DNA of 64,000 bases from Hoeflea ulvae (GCF_026619435.1 NZ_JAOVZQ010000001.1:689501-753500), one strand, 5' to 3'; numbered from the stretch's first letter, positions 16,913 through 26,800 are shown. Program-made: numbers and translations. The notes: a model not told the origin generated them from the sequence alone.

Positions 16913-18301
16913 ATGACACAAGCACTCCTTACGCCAGATGCCAAACCGTCCAACGCTGAACCCAAGAAGGTCTTCGTCAAGACCTATGGCTGCCAGATGA
17001 ATGTCTATGACAGCGAGCGCATGGGCGACGCCCTGACCCGCGACGGCTACCAGACCGTCGATTCGGTCGAGGCCGCCGATCTGGTGCTGATCAACACCTG
17101 CCATATTCGCGAGAAAGCCGCCGAGAAGGTCTATTCGCAGCTCGGACGTCTGGCCAAGCTGAAAAAACAGCGCAATGCCGATGGCGGCGATCTGATGGTG
17201 GCCGTTGCCGGCTGCGTCGCCCAGGCCGAGGGAAGCGAGATCATCCGCCGTGCGCCGGTGGTCGATGTGGTCATCGGCCCGCAGACCTATCATCTGCTGC
17301 CCGAAGCGCTGGCAAAGGCACGGCGCGGCGAGCGCGTTGTCGAAACCGATTTTCCCGCCGAAGACAAGTTCGACGGTCTGCCCGTCGCGCCGGAAAAATC
17401 CATCCGCGCCCGCGGTGTTGCTGCCTTTCTCACGGTGCAGGAAGGCTGCGACAAGTTCTGCACCTTCTGTGTGGTGCCCTATACCCGCGGCTCGGAAGTC
17501 TCCCGGCCCGTCGACCGGATCCTGCTCGAGGCCGAGCGTCTGGCCGCAGCCGGCGTGCGCGAGATCACGCTGCTGGGCCAGAACGTCAATGCCTGGCACG
17601 GCAAGGGTGCGGATGGGCGCGAATGGGGGCTGGGCGAGCTGCTCCGCCGCCTGGCGACAATCGACGGCATCGACCGGCTGCGCTACACCACCAGCCATCC
17701 GCGCGACATGGATGACGCGCTGATCGCCGCCCATGGCGACCTGCCCGAGCTGATGCCCTATCTGCATCTGCCGGTTCAGTCGGGTTCGGACCGCATTCTC
17801 AAGGCGATGAACCGCCGCCACACCGGCGCCGATTACCGCCGGCTGGTCGACCGCATCCGCGCCGCCCGGCCCGACATTGCGCTGTCGGGCGATTTCATCG
17901 TCGGCTTTCCCGGCGAGACCGATGCCGATTTCGAAGACACCATGCAATTGATCCGCGACGTCAGATATGCCGCCGCCTTTTCGTTCAAATATTCCATCCG
18001 TCCCGGTACGCCGGGCGCAGGCATGGACAACCAGGTCGATGAGGCGGTCAAGACCGAGCGGCTGTTGCGGCTGCAGGAGCTGCTGAGCCAGCAGACCCGC
18101 GAGTTCGGCCAGCAATGCGTGGGCAAGACCGTCGAATTGCTGCTGGAGAAACCCGGACGCAACACTGACCAGATTGTGGGCCGTTCACCCTGGCTGCAAC
18201 CGGTAATAGTTGATGCAAAGCTCGGGAAAATCGGTGACATTGTCAAAGTGCGAATCACACAACCCGGCACGAGCAGTCTATTCGCGGAACCCGTGGAATG
18301 A
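16913..18301 (+). CDS. miaB: tRNA-2-methylthio-N6-dimethylallyladenosine synthase
   Basis: Radical-SAM methylthiotransferase that completes ms2i6A37 in tRNA. The 462-residue protein has the three-Cys MTTase domain (Cys27, Cys63, Cys101), the radical SAM triad CDKFCTFC (Cys179, Cys183, Cys186) and a C-terminal TRAM domain (about 395-460). Both [4Fe-4S] sites are intact. Its dependence on Fe-S carriers fits with nfuA upstream. It leads into phoH-ybeY-corC-lnt, a conserved order. Confidence 0.97.
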   Translation: MTQALLTPDAKPSNAEPKKVFVKTYGCQMNVYDSERMGDALTRDGYQTVDSVEAADLVLINTCHIREKAAEKVYSQLGRLAKLKKQRNADGGDLMVAVAGCVAQAEGSEIIRRAPVVDVVIGPQTYHLLPEALAKARRGERVVETDFPAEDKFDGLPVAPEKSIRARGVAAFLTVQEGCDKFCTFCVVPYTRGSEVSRPVDRILLEAERLAAAGVREITLLGQNVNAWHGKGADGREWGLGELLRRLATIDGIDRLRYTTSHPRDMDDALIAAHGDLPELMPYLHLPVQSGSDRILKAMNRRHTGADYRRLVDRIRAARPDIALSGDFIVGFPGETDADFEDTMQLIRDVRYAAAFSFKYSIRPGTPGAGMDNQVDEAVKTERLLRLQELLSQQTREFGQQCVGKTVELLLEKPGRNTDQIVGRSPWLQPVIVDAKLGKIGDIVKVRITQPGTSSLFAEPVE

Positions 18302-18316
18302 TGTGTTCGGGCAATT

Positions 18317-19378
18317 ATGGAGCCAGATCGTTTGACCGCTGAGCACCTGTCTCGGACAGAAGCTGCCACGCCCGCCTCGGGCGCGTCGGATCCGACCCAT
18401 CTTGAACTGACCTTCGAGAACAACCGTCTTGCCAGTGAGCTTTTTGGCCAGTTTGACCAGAATCTGGCGCTGATGGAGAAAAAGCTGAACATCGACGCCC
18501 GCGCCCGTGGCAATACGGTCGCCCTGCGTGGCGAGGAAATCGCCACCAACCAGGCGCGCCGGGCACTGGATTTTCTTTATGACCGCCTGCTCAAGGGCGC
18601 CAGTGTCGAAACCTCCGATGTCGAGGGCGCCATCCGCATGGCGCTGGCGGCGGACGATCAGCTTGTTCTGCCGACCCTGGAACGCAAGGGCAAGATGACC
18701 CTGGCGCAGATCTCCACGCGCAAGCGAACCGTGATCGCCCGGACCCCGACACAGGACCTCTACATGCGCGCCATGGAGCGCTCGGAGCTGGTCTTCGGCG
18801 TCGGTCCGGCCGGCACCGGCAAGACCTTTCTGGCCGTGGCCCACGCGGCGCAACTGCTCGAGCGTGGGTCGATCGAACGCATCATCCTGTCGCGCCCTGC
18901 GGTCGAAGCCGGCGAACGCCTGGGCTTTCTGCCAGGCGACATGAAGGACAAGGTCGATCCCTATCTGCGGCCGCTCTATGACGCGCTTTACGACATGATG
19001 CCCGGCGATAAGGTCGAACGCGCCATTACCGCCGGCGTGATCGAGATCGCGCCGCTGGCCTTCATGCGCGGCCGCACGCTGGCCAATGCCGCCGTGATCC
19101 TCGACGAGGCGCAGAACACCACGCAGATGCAGATGAAGATGTTCCTGACCCGTCTGGGCGAGAACTCGCGCATGATCATCACCGGTGATCCGAGCCAGAT
19201 CGACCTGCCGCGCGGCGTCACCTCCGGTCTGGTCGAGGCGCTGTCGATTCTCGATGGTGTCAACGGTGTTGTCGCCTGCCGCTTCCGCGCCGCCGATGTG
19301 GTGCGCCATCCGCTGGTGCAGCGCATTGTCGAAGCCTATGACCGCCGCGAATATCCCAAGCCCGACGCGACTGAATGA
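18317..19378 (+). CDS. phoH: PhoH-like NTPase (YbeZ type)
   Basis: A 353-residue P-loop ATPase of the PhoH family. Walker A is GPAGTGKTFL (163-172), Walker B is AAVILDEAQNTT. The N-terminal 30-130 region has a KH-like nucleic-acid-binding part. Paired with ybeY (4-base overlap ATGA), it is YbeZ, the ATPase partner of YbeY in RNA processing and ribosome quality control. The first 25 residues are low in conservation, so the exact start is less certain. Confidence 0.93.
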   Translation: MEPDRLTAEHLSRTEAATPASGASDPTHLELTFENNRLASELFGQFDQNLALMEKKLNIDARARGNTVALRGEEIATNQARRALDFLYDRLLKGASVETSDVEGAIRMALAADDQLVLPTLERKGKMTLAQISTRKRTVIARTPTQDLYMRAMERSELVFGVGPAGTGKTFLAVAHAAQLLERGSIERIILSRPAVEAGERLGFLPGDMKDKVDPYLRPLYDALYDMMPGDKVERAITAGVIEIAPLAFMRGRTLANAAVILDEAQNTTQMQMKMFLTRLGENSRMIITGDPSQIDLPRGVTSGLVEALSILDGVNGVVACRFRAADVVRHPLVQRIVEAYDRREYPKPDATE

Positions 19379-19914
19379 GCGCCGGCCCCGAAATCAGCCT
19401 GGAGATCGCGGTCGAGGCCGGCGAATGGGGCGATGTGACCGCGCTCGAGGCGCTGGCCCTGGCCGCGCTCGATGCCGCCGCCGCCGATCTGGCGCAGCGC
19501 GAGGGCCAGCCCTTTCCCGGACATCCGCCGGAAGTCTCGCTCGTGCTGGCCGATGACGCGATGATGGCCGGCATCAACGCCGAGTGGCGCAATCAGCCCA
19601 AGCCGACAAATGTGCTGTCCTTTCCGGCCTTCCCGCTGGTCCCGGGCGGCATGCCCGGGCCGATGTTCGGCGACATCATTCTCGCCCGCGAAACCATCGA
19701 GCGGGAAGCCGCCGAGCTGGGCAAGCCGGTCGATGCGCATATCACCCACCTGATTGTGCATGGATTTCTGCATCTTTTCGGCTATGATCACATTGAAAAC
19801 AACGATGCCGAGAAAATGGAAGCGATCGAGACTCGCATTCTGGCCTCGCTTGGCCTATCTGACCCCTACGGCGACACTGAGCCGGTTTTACACCGAAGAG
19901 ACGATGACCGATAG
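19375..19914 (+). CDS. ybeY: Endoribonuclease YbeY, 16S rRNA maturation factor
   Basis: Zinc-dependent RNase needed for 16S rRNA 3' maturation. The 179-residue protein bears the metal motif HGFLHLFGYDH with His129, His133 and His139. NAEWRNQPKPTNVLSFP near residue 68 is also diagnostic. ATG 19375 overlaps the phoH stop. It overlaps the next gene by 11 bases, so phoH-ybeY-corC are tightly coupled. Confidence 0.96.
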   Translation: MSAGPEISLEIAVEAGEWGDVTALEALALAALDAAAADLAQREGQPFPGHPPEVSLVLADDAMMAGINAEWRNQPKPTNVLSFPAFPLVPGGMPGPMFGDIILARETIEREAAELGKPVDAHITHLIVHGFLHLFGYDHIENNDAEKMEAIETRILASLGLSDPYGDTEPVLHRRDDDR

Positions 19915-21025
19915 CAATGCCCCGGCCACAACCGGAGACGCACAGAGCGCTTCGAGCGCAACATCCACCGAAGAAGCCCCCAGTTATCTTCCCGTGCCCT
20001 ATGTCGGTGCGCCGGACGAGCGCAATGGCATGGGGCTTTGGCAGCGGCTGGTCCGCGCCCTTTTCCCGCCTTCCGATCGCGAGTCCATCCGCGAGGATCT
20101 GACCGACGCGCTGCAGTCGGGCGGGGAATTGCACGAGGCATTTTCCGCCGATGAGCGCGCCATGCTCAACAACATCCTGCGGCTGCGCGAAGTCCGGGTC
20201 GAGGATGTGATGGTGCCGCGCGCCGATGTCGAGGCGGTCGACCAGACCACCACGCTCGGACGCCTGCTCGAGATCTTCGAGGAATCGGGCCGCTCGCGCA
20301 TGCCGGTCTATGCGGAAAACCTCGATGACCCGCGCGGCATGATCCACATCAGGGATCTGCTGGCCTGGATCACCAAGCAGGCCCGCTCCAAGCGCCGCTC
20401 CGTGGCCAAGAGCGCCGTTGCCATCCAGAAGCGCAATGCGCTCAACGCGCTGGAACTCTCCCGCGTCGATCTGGGCAAGACCATTCAGGAATCCGGCATC
20501 ACCCGCAAGGTGCTGTTCGTACCGGCCTCGATGCTGGCATCGGACCTGATGCAGCGGATGCAGGCCAACCGCATCCAGATGGCGCTGGTGATCGACGAGT
20601 ATGGCGGCACCGACGGTCTGGTCTCGCTCGAAGACATCGTCGAGATGGTGGTGGGCGATATCGCCGACGAACATGACGACGAGGACGAAACGCTGATCAG
20701 CCGGGTTGGCGAAGACGTCTGGATTGTCGACGCCAAGGCCGAGCTCGACGATCTGGCCGCCGAAATCGGCCCGGAATTCGACATCCGCGCCCAGAGCGAG
20801 GAAGTCGACACCATCGGCGGGCTGATCTTCTCCGAACTCGGCCGCGTGCCGGTGCGCGGCGAGGTGGTGCAGGCCTTGCTCGGCTTCGAGTTCCACGTCA
20901 CTGATGCCGATCCACGCCGGGTCAAGCGCGTGCGCATCGTCCGCAAGCGCCAGGGCACACGGCGCCGTCCGGCCCGCGGCGAATCCCCGTCTATGAAACA
21001 ACCGGATGACGCCAGCGCCGCCTGA
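19904..21025 (+). CDS. corC: CorC/TlyC-type CBS-domain protein
   Basis: A 373-residue cytosolic protein: acidic/Ser-rich start, two CBS domains (about 100-250, including VEDVMVPRADVEAVD and YAENLDDPRGMIHIRDLL), a region LVIDEYGGTDGLVSLEDIVE, and a C-terminal CorC_HlyC domain (about 270-355). It lacks the DUF21 membrane domain of YfjD-type members, so it is the soluble CorC form, linked to magnesium homeostasis in enterobacteria. The exact role is unproven. ATG 19904 lies inside ybeY. Confidence 0.9.
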   Translation: MTDSNAPATTGDAQSASSATSTEEAPSYLPVPYVGAPDERNGMGLWQRLVRALFPPSDRESIREDLTDALQSGGELHEAFSADERAMLNNILRLREVRVEDVMVPRADVEAVDQTTTLGRLLEIFEESGRSRMPVYAENLDDPRGMIHIRDLLAWITKQARSKRRSVAKSAVAIQKRNALNALELSRVDLGKTIQESGITRKVLFVPASMLASDLMQRMQANRIQMALVIDEYGGTDGLVSLEDIVEMVVGDIADEHDDEDETLISRVGEDVWIVDAKAELDDLAAEIGPEFDIRAQSEEVDTIGGLIFSELGRVPVRGEVVQALLGFEFHVTDADPRRVKRVRIVRKRQGTRRRPARGESPSMKQPDDASAA

Positions 21026-21215
21026 GCCGGCAACAGCGCCCGGCCGGTTGCGGTGCGCCGCGCTCCGGGGCTCAGCTGCTCGTGCAGCTTCGCGCAAAAA
21101 GCGCCGCGCCGCAACGGACACGGCGGCAGTTTTTTGAAAAGATGCGGTCAACTGATTCGCTTGAGAGCAAAGCGGCAGATGAGCCCGACTTGCGTCGGCG
21201 GGGAGTAAGCCGGAT

Positions 21216-22811
21216 TTGGAACGGATAGCTGAAGCCATCATGCTGAGCTGGGGCGGCAAGCGGATCCTGGCAGCCTTTGGCACCGGCGCGCTGTCCGTAC
21301 TGGCCCTGCCGCCCTTCAATTTCTTCGCGGTACTGTTTGTCTCCTTTCCGGTGCTGGTCTGGCTGCTCGATGGCGCCAGCGGTCCGGCGGAGGCCGGTTT
21401 CCTGGGCCGCCTGCGCCCGGCATTTGCCACCGGCTGGTGGTTCGGCTTCGGCTATTTCGTCGCCGGCATCTGGTGGCTGGGCAATGCGCTGCTGGTCGAA
21501 GGCGAGGGATTCGCCTGGGCGCTGCCGCTGGCCGTGCTCGGACTGCCGGCGGGCCTGGCGCTGTTTTACGGTGTGACCACCGCCCTGGCGCGGCTGTTGT
21601 GGTCCGACGGCGTCGGCCGCATCGCGGCACTTTCGGCAGCCTTTGGTCTGGGCGAATGGGCGCGCGGATATCTCTTCACCGGTTTTCCCTGGAACGCCAT
21701 CGGCTATGCCGCCATGCCCGCGCCGCTGATGATGCAGTCTTCCGAACTGGTCGGCATTTTCGGCATGTCGGCCTTGACCGTATTTGTCTTTTCAGCCCCC
21801 GCGCTGGTCGGCACGCGCCGCGGTGCGGCCGCCGGGATCGCCGTGGCGCTGGCGCTGTTTTCCGCCCATGTCGGCTATGGCTGGTATGCGCTTGCCAGGG
21901 TGGACGCAGCCGAACCGCAGCCCGCGCGGGCGGTGATCCGCATCGTCCAGCCGGCAATTGACCAGTCCGCAAAGTGGGACATGTCGGAGCGGGAACGCAT
22001 CTTTGCCCGGCTGCTGGAGCTGAGCGCGGTGCCGCCGCGCGAGGACCAGCCGCGCCCGACCCATATTGTCTGGCCCGAGACCGCCCTGCCGTTCCTGCTC
22101 ACCGAAAATCCCGGAGCGCTGTCGCGCATTGCCGGCATGCTGCAGGTCGGCCAGACCCTGATCACCGGGGCGGTCCGGTTTGAGGACGGTGTGGCGGGCG
22201 CACCGTCGCGCTATTACAACACCATCTATGTCATCGATGATGAGGGCCAGATCATCGGCTCCGCCGACAAGGCGCATCTGGTGCCCTTCGGTGAATATCT
22301 CCCCTTCGAGACGCTGATGCGGCGCTTTGGTCTGGAGCCGGTAGCCGAGACCTTCGGCGGTTTCTCCGCCGCCGACCGGCGCGGACTGCTCGACCTGCCT
22401 GGCGGTCTGGGCGCCATCCCGCTGATCTGCTACGAAGCGATTTTTCCTGACATGGCCACTGTGCCCGATGGTCGCGGCTCCTTGCTGCTCAATGTCACCA
22501 ATGACGCCTGGTACGGCAACACGCCTGGCCCCTACCAGCATCTGCGCCAGGCGCAACTGCGCGCGGTGGAGACGCGGCTGCCGCTGGTCCGCGCCGCAAA
22601 CAGCGGAATATCGGCGGTTGTGGACGCCGGCGGCCGGGTTGTCGCCAGTCTGGGGCTGGGAGAAGCAGGTGTTTTCGATGTCGAGTTGCCACCGAGTGCC
22701 GGTGATTTTTCGTACATCAGAAATAGGCAATTTAACTTTGGATTGATTATTGCAATAATGTTGGGCACGGCCGTCTGGTCGCGCAGGCGCAAAAGGCAAG
22801 GCTTTGATTGA
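21216..22811 (+). CDS. lnt: Apolipoprotein N-acyltransferase
   Basis: Adds the third acyl chain to lipoproteins in the inner membrane. The 531-residue protein has about six N-terminal membrane helices (15-230) and a periplasmic nitrilase domain with triad Glu288 (WPETALPF), Lys352 (SADKAHLVPFGEYLPF) and Cys405 (PLICYEAIFPD). The start is probably TTG 21216, since family members begin MER-like before the first helix and GGGGAG lies upstream; ATG 21240 is the alternative. It completes the phoH-ybeY-corC-lnt cluster after a 190-base gap. Confidence 0.95.
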   Translation: MERIAEAIMLSWGGKRILAAFGTGALSVLALPPFNFFAVLFVSFPVLVWLLDGASGPAEAGFLGRLRPAFATGWWFGFGYFVAGIWWLGNALLVEGEGFAWALPLAVLGLPAGLALFYGVTTALARLLWSDGVGRIAALSAAFGLGEWARGYLFTGFPWNAIGYAAMPAPLMMQSSELVGIFGMSALTVFVFSAPALVGTRRGAAAGIAVALALFSAHVGYGWYALARVDAAEPQPARAVIRIVQPAIDQSAKWDMSERERIFARLLELSAVPPREDQPRPTHIVWPETALPFLLTENPGALSRIAGMLQVGQTLITGAVRFEDGVAGAPSRYYNTIYVIDDEGQIIGSADKAHLVPFGEYLPFETLMRRFGLEPVAETFGGFSAADRRGLLDLPGGLGAIPLICYEAIFPDMATVPDGRGSLLLNVTNDAWYGNTPGPYQHLRQAQLRAVETRLPLVRAANSGISAVVDAGGRVVASLGLGEAGVFDVELPPSAGDFSYIRNRQFNFGLIIAIMLGTAVWSRRRKRQGFD

Positions 22812-22962
22812 CGGAAAACCCCTTAAATAGCATAGTTGTTCCGTCAACCCACTTCCCGTTTCCGGACTGACTGAAACTGATCTGTCGCTCCTGGATTTTG
22901 TGAATGCAATCACTGCGGGATAAATTAACCAGAGAGTCTGAGGCTCTTGTCAGGACGTTTTA

Positions 22963-23382
22963 ATGATTGAAAACAAGAAGAAGCCCAACCCGATCGACAT
23001 TCATGTCGGCAGCAGGGTCCGCTTGCGGCGTACCATGCTCGGCATGAGCCAGGAAAAGCTTGGCGAGGCGTTGGGAATCACATTTCAGCAGATCCAGAAA
23101 TACGAGAAGGGCACCAATCGCGTTGGCGCCAGCCGGCTGCAGAACATCTCGACTGTCCTCAATGTGCCCGTCAGCTTTTTCTTCGAAGACGCACCTGGCG
23201 ATCCGGCCACCGGACAGCAGGGCATGGCCGAAGCCAACAGTTCCAATTACGTGGTCGATTTCCTGTCGTCTTCCGAGGGCCTGCAGCTCAACCGCGCCTT
23301 CATCAAGATCCCCGACCCGAAGGTTCGGCGCAAGCTGGTCGATCTGGTCAAGTCGCTTGCCTCCGAGCCTGAAGTCGACTGA
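22963..23382 (+). CDS. XRE-family regulator, PhrR/PraR-like
   Basis: A 139-residue protein with an N-terminal HTH_3 domain (12-70: RVRLRRTMLGMSQEKLGEALGITFQQIQKYEKG) and a C-terminal helical tail (IPDPKVRRKLVDLVKSLA) probably for dimerisation. It resembles the rhizobial PhrR/PraR regulators (acid response, quorum sensing), and I recall these lying near lnt and metK; the name is not certain. CAGGA precedes ATG 22963. A strong hairpin lies 254 bases downstream. Confidence 0.85.
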   Translation: MIENKKKPNPIDIHVGSRVRLRRTMLGMSQEKLGEALGITFQQIQKYEKGTNRVGASRLQNISTVLNVPVSFFFEDAPGDPATGQQGMAEANSSNYVVDFLSSSEGLQLNRAFIKIPDPKVRRKLVDLVKSLASEPEVD

Positions 23383-23636
23383 TCCCTCCGCGTTTGGATG
23401 ACATCATCCGAGCGCCGGAAGACCTGCATCATTTCATTGTCTCACGGCCTCCTTTCCGCATCTCGTTGATTGGCCGGTTCCGTGGACAGTCTGCGGTCTG
23501 GCGACAATGCCTGATCCGCGCAAGATGCCCCACGACCGCCGCGGCCGACCGGCACGGGACGAGCGATGATCCGCTTGCTGCATTTTAGGCGATTGCAGTT
23601 GCTCCTGTAGGCTCACCGCACCGGTCCTGATTTTGC
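23383..23636 (+). other. Non-coding stretch downstream of the XRE gene
   Basis: Between the XRE stop and the hairpin at 23637 I see no convincing gene; a 64-codon frame at 23394-23588 has no ribosome site or recognisable motif. The length and the strong hairpin end are compatible with a long 3' UTR or a small RNA. No riboswitch motif was recognised. Confidence 0.35.
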
Positions 23637-23677
23637 AGCGCCACGTGTCGATTGCGACGCGTGGCGCTGCGCTTTTG
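23637..23677 (+). terminator. Strong hairpin/terminator between XRE gene and metK
   Basis: Arms 23637-23650 and 23655-23668 pair over 14 positions with one G-T wobble around the loop ATTG. GCGCTTTTG follows, a short T-tract. Confidence 0.65.
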
Positions 23678-23727
23678 CGGGGCCGTGCGGCTGCATTTTC
23701 GCTGCCTTCGGCCCAAGAGACCTAATC

Positions 23728-23747
23728 ACATCAAGATATATTTATGT
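23728..23747. promoter_or_regulatory. Palindromic operator candidate upstream of metK
   Basis: ACATCAAGAT / ATATTTATGT is a 20-bp imperfect palindrome (8 of 10 positions symmetric) in an otherwise GC-rich region, 71 bases before metK. It is of the AT-rich style used by ArsR-family methionine-cycle repressors such as SahR; the regulator is inferred. Confidence 0.5.
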
Positions 23748-23817
23748 CATTCTGACCTTGTCAGGATTGTGTGTTGCCACTAAACAGGCTCAAAGATCTC
23801 AATCCGATGGAGTCACC

Positions 23818-25083
23818 ATGGCCCGCAAGAACTATCTTTTCACCAGTGAATCGGTTTCAGAGGGCCATCCGGACAAGGTATGCGACCGGATTTCGGACGA
23901 GATCGTCGATCTGGTCTACCGGGAAGCCAAGAAGTCCGGCATGAGTCCCTGGGATGTGCGGGTTGCATGCGAGACGATGGCAACCACCAATCGCGTCGTC
24001 ATTGCCGGTGAAGTGCGGGTCCCGCCGTCGCTGCTCAAGCAGGACAAGGAAGGCAACATCCTCACAAACGCCGCCGACTTCCCGATCATCAACCCCTCGA
24101 AGTTCAAGTCCGCCGCCCGCAAGGCGATCCGGGCCATCGGCTATGAGCAGGACGGCTTTCACTGGAAAACCGCCAAGATCGACGTGCTGCTGCACGGCCA
24201 GTCCGCGGACATCGCCCAGGGCGTCGACAATGCCGCCGACCAGCAGGGTTCCGAAGGCGCGGGCGACCAGGGCATCATGTTCGGCTATGCCTGCACCGAA
24301 ACCCCGGACCTGATGCCGGCGCCGATCTATTATTCGCACAAGATCCTCGAGCTTCTCGCTGCCGCCCGCCACAAGGGTGAAAACGATGCCGGCAAGCTTG
24401 GCCCCGACGCCAAGAGCCAGATCACCGTGCGCTACATCGACGGCAAGGCCGCAGAAGTCACCTCCATCGTGCTGTCGACGCAGCATCTCGACCCGAGCTG
24501 GGATTCGGCCAAGGTCCGCAAGGTTGTCGAACCCTACATCCTGGAAGCCTTCGGCGACCTGCCGATTGCCGAGGATTGCGCCTGGCATATCAACCCGACC
24601 GGAAAATTCGTCATTGGCGGACCTGACGGCGATGCCGGACTGACCGGCCGCAAGATCATCGTCGACACCTATGGCGGTGCGGCGCCCCATGGCGGCGGTG
24701 CATTCTCCGGCAAGGACACCACCAAGGTGGACCGGTCCGCAGCCTATGCGTCGCGCTATCTGGCCAAGAACATCGTTGCCGCCGGCTTTGCCGAGCGTTG
24801 CACCATCCAGCTTGCCTATGCCATCGGCGTGGCCCAGCCCGTTTCGGTCCATGTCGACATGCATGGCACCGGCAAGGTCTCCGAGGAGCGGCTGGAAGCG
24901 GTTGTGCGCGAAGTCATGGACCTGACCCCGCGCGGCATCCGCCTGCACCTGGACCTCAACAAGCCGATCTATGGCCGCACCGCAGCCTATGGCCATTTTG
25001 GCCGCAAGGCCGGCCGCGACGGCTCGTTCTCCTGGGAAAAGCTGGATCTGGTGAAGCCGCTCAAGGAAGCCCTCAAGGGCTGA
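23818..25083 (+). CDS. metK: S-adenosylmethionine synthase
   Basis: Makes SAM from methionine and ATP. The 421-residue protein has N-terminal [22 protein letters not shown], the central [13 protein letters not shown], and the P-loop-like motif with [19 protein letters not shown]. It is longer than E. coli MetK (384), as in other rhizobia. ATG 23818 has GGAG 7 bases upstream. The upstream palindrome suggests methionine-cycle control. trmB follows after 46 bases, a SAM-using enzyme. Confidence 0.98.
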   Translation: MARKNYLFTSESVSEGHPDKVCDRISDEIVDLVYREAKKSGMSPWDVRVACETMATTNRVVIAGEVRVPPSLLKQDKEGNILTNAADFPIINPSKFKSAARKAIRAIGYEQDGFHWKTAKIDVLLHGQSADIAQGVDNAADQQGSEGAGDQGIMFGYACTETPDLMPAPIYYSHKILELLAAARHKGENDAGKLGPDAKSQITVRYIDGKAAEVTSIVLSTQHLDPSWDSAKVRKVVEPYILEAFGDLPIAEDCAWHINPTGKFVIGGPDGDAGLTGRKIIVDTYGGAAPHGGGAFSGKDTTKVDRSAAYASRYLAKNIVAAGFAERCTIQLAYAIGVAQPVSVHVDMHGTGKVSEERLEAVVREVMDLTPRGIRLHLDLNKPIYGRTAAYGHFGRKAGRDGSFSWEKLDLVKPLKEALKG

Positions 25084-25129
25084 AGCTTCGGATCCGGTCG
25101 GGTTTGCGAATGATGGTGAGGCAGACCTG

Positions 25130-25855
25130 ATGCCGAAGACAGACATGGCGATGACCAATCCGCCGCGGCGCACGCGTGCAACCGAAGCCTTTTTCGGTCG
25201 CCGCAGCGGCAAGACCCTCAAGACCCAGCAGGTCGCGGTGCTCTCGGACGTGCTGCCGGCGCTGAAGCTCGATCTGTCGGGCCCGGCGCCGCAGCCGCTG
25301 GCCGCACTCTGGCCACAGCCGGTCACCGAAATCCGGCTTGAGATCGGCTTCGGCGGCGGCGAACATTTGCTGCACCAGGCACGGCAGGCGCCCGGCACCG
25401 GCTTCATCGGCGTCGAGCCCTTCATCAATTCCATGGCCAAGATGCTGGCGGTGCTTGATGCCGAGGGCCTTAACAATATCCGCGTTCATGATGACGACGC
25501 CACCCAGGTGCTCGACTGGCTGCCCGACGGCTGTCTTGACCGGATCGACCTGCTCTATCCCGATCCCTGGCACAAGAAGAAACACTGGAAGCGCCGCTTT
25601 GTTTCTCAGGTCAATCTCGACCGTTTCGCCAGGGTGCTCAAGCCCGGTGGTCGGTTCGGCTTTGCCTCCGACATCGAGACCTATGTCAACTGGACGCTCG
25701 CCCATATCGAGGCGCATCCGGATTTCGCCTGGACCGCAAGGACGGCCGCCGACTGGCGCGGGCCCTGGCCGCAATGGCCCGGCACCCGCTACGAGGCCAA
25801 GGCCATCCGCGAAGGCCGCACGCCGTGCTATCTCGAATTCGAACGCCGCGCCTGA
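25130..25855 (+). CDS. trmB: tRNA (guanine-N7-)-methyltransferase
   Basis: Forms m7G46 in tRNA. A 241-residue class I SAM methyltransferase: [17 protein letters not shown] (SAM site, about residue 68), [13 protein letters not shown], and the catalytic/tRNA-binding [18 protein letters not shown] near residue 140. A basic N-terminal extension ([17 protein letters not shown]) is typical of the bacterial enzyme. GAGG precedes ATG by 8 bases. Confidence 0.96.
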   Translation: MPKTDMAMTNPPRRTRATEAFFGRRSGKTLKTQQVAVLSDVLPALKLDLSGPAPQPLAALWPQPVTEIRLEIGFGGGEHLLHQARQAPGTGFIGVEPFINSMAKMLAVLDAEGLNNIRVHDDDATQVLDWLPDGCLDRIDLLYPDPWHKKKHWKRRFVSQVNLDRFARVLKPGGRFGFASDIETYVNWTLAHIEAHPDFAWTARTAADWRGPWPQWPGTRYEAKAIREGRTPCYLEFERRA

Positions 25856-25964
25856 GGCCATTATCAGAACAGTCAGACCCCGGATGCAGATCGTGGTCGT
25901 GGCCGGATATACATCAAATCCGGCGCGAAAACCCGGGGCCGGCGGCCTGTATTGGGGAATGCCC

Positions 25965-25993
25965 TTGCTCGCAGCTTCAAAACAGACTATATA
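25965..25993 (+). promoter_or_regulatory. Promoter of the rimP-nusA operon
   Basis: TTGCTC (25965-25970), 17 bases, TATATA (25988-25993). Expected start near 26000, giving a leader of about 110 bases that contains a terminator hairpin. Confidence 0.6.
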
Positions 25994-26016
25994 CCGTTCA
26001 AATTCTTGATCGTACT

Positions 26017-26052
26017 GAGCAAGGGTGGGCCCGCAAGGACCCGCTCTTTTTT
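26017..26052 (+). terminator. Leader terminator/attenuator before rimP
   Basis: GAGC (26017-26020) pairs with GCTC (26043-26046), GGGT (26023-26026) with ACCC (26039-26042), enclosing a GC-rich core; six Ts follow (26047-26052). It lies inside the leader, between promoter and first gene. Confidence 0.65.
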
Positions 26053-26111
26053 GTTGCCCCGCTCCCGTTGGGCCAGACGGTCAGACGCACAAACAGCCAG
26101 GACCGGACCCT

Positions 26112-26750
26112 ATGACAGAAGACACCGCAATGCCGAACGATCAAAGACTGGTCACCGAGACCGGCGTTGACGCGCGCATTGCAGAGATCGTCGAACCGGT
26201 GATCGAGTCGCTCGACATGCGGCTCGTGCGGGTGCGTCTGTCGGGCCAGAACGGCCATACCCTGCAGATCATGGCCGAGCGCCTCGACGGCACGATGAAT
26301 GTCGAGGACTGCGAGGCGGTGTCCCGTGCGATTTCGCCTGTGCTGGATGTAGAGGATCCGGTGGAAAAGGCGTATCATCTGGAAATCTCGTCGCCGGGCA
26401 TCGACCGCCCGCTGGTTCGCCGGTCCGATTTCCTGCGCTGGGAAGGCCATCTTGCCCGTTGTGACACCTCGGTGCTGGTCAATGGCCGCAAGCGCTTCCG
26501 CGGTTTCATTCGCGATGTTACCGAAACCGGGTTTTCGATCGAGCGTGACCAGCCGGCCTATGGCGAGGACAATCTCGCGGTCATCCCGTTCTCGGCGCTT
26601 GCCGAAGCCAAGCTGGTGCTGACCGACGACCTGATCCGCGAATCGCTTCGCGCCGACAAGCTCGCAAAGGCCGCGCTCGCGGCTGAAGAGGCTGATGCCG
26701 GGGACACCCCGGACGTCCCTGAAGGCTCGCAGGCAGGGACCCCGGACTGA
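26112..26750 (+). CDS. rimP: Ribosome maturation factor RimP
   Basis: Needed for 30S assembly. The 212-residue protein contains the RimP N-domain with [18 protein letters not shown] [21 protein letters not shown] and the diagnostic [14 protein letters not shown] near residue 95, followed by the SH3-like C-domain with [16 protein letters not shown]-terminal acidic tail ([14 protein letters not shown]) is an alphaproteobacterial extension. AGGA lies 9 bases before ATG 26112; ATG 26130 is possible. It heads the nusA-infB operon. Confidence 0.95.
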   Translation: MTEDTAMPNDQRLVTETGVDARIAEIVEPVIESLDMRLVRVRLSGQNGHTLQIMAERLDGTMNVEDCEAVSRAISPVLDVEDPVEKAYHLEISSPGIDRPLVRRSDFLRWEGHLARCDTSVLVNGRKRFRGFIRDVTETGFSIERDQPAYGEDNLAVIPFSALAEAKLVLTDDLIRESLRADKLAKAALAAEEADAGDTPDVPEGSQAGTPD

Positions 26751-26800
26751 GCCGGGTTCGAGACGAGTTGAATGGCGCCTGCTTGCGGCGCAGTTGATCC

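Noticed and set aside
16019..18115. 698-codon open frame on the minus strand opposite plsC and miaB
   Set aside because: Shadow of two certain genes in high-GC DNA; composition is rich in Arg/His/Gln/Gly without motifs, and miaB motifs are intact on the other strand.
19742..21430. 562-codon minus-strand frame opposite ybeY, corC and lnt
   Set aside because: Crosses three real genes and their gap, with no motif; typical antisense open frame.
23394..23588. 64-codon frame between the XRE gene and metK
   Set aside because: No ribosome site, no motif, and Arg/Pro-biased composition of a chance frame.
23640..23817. SAM riboswitch in the metK leader
   Set aside because: The conserved cores of SAM-I, SAM-II or SAM/SAH elements were not recognised by eye; a covariance search would settle it.
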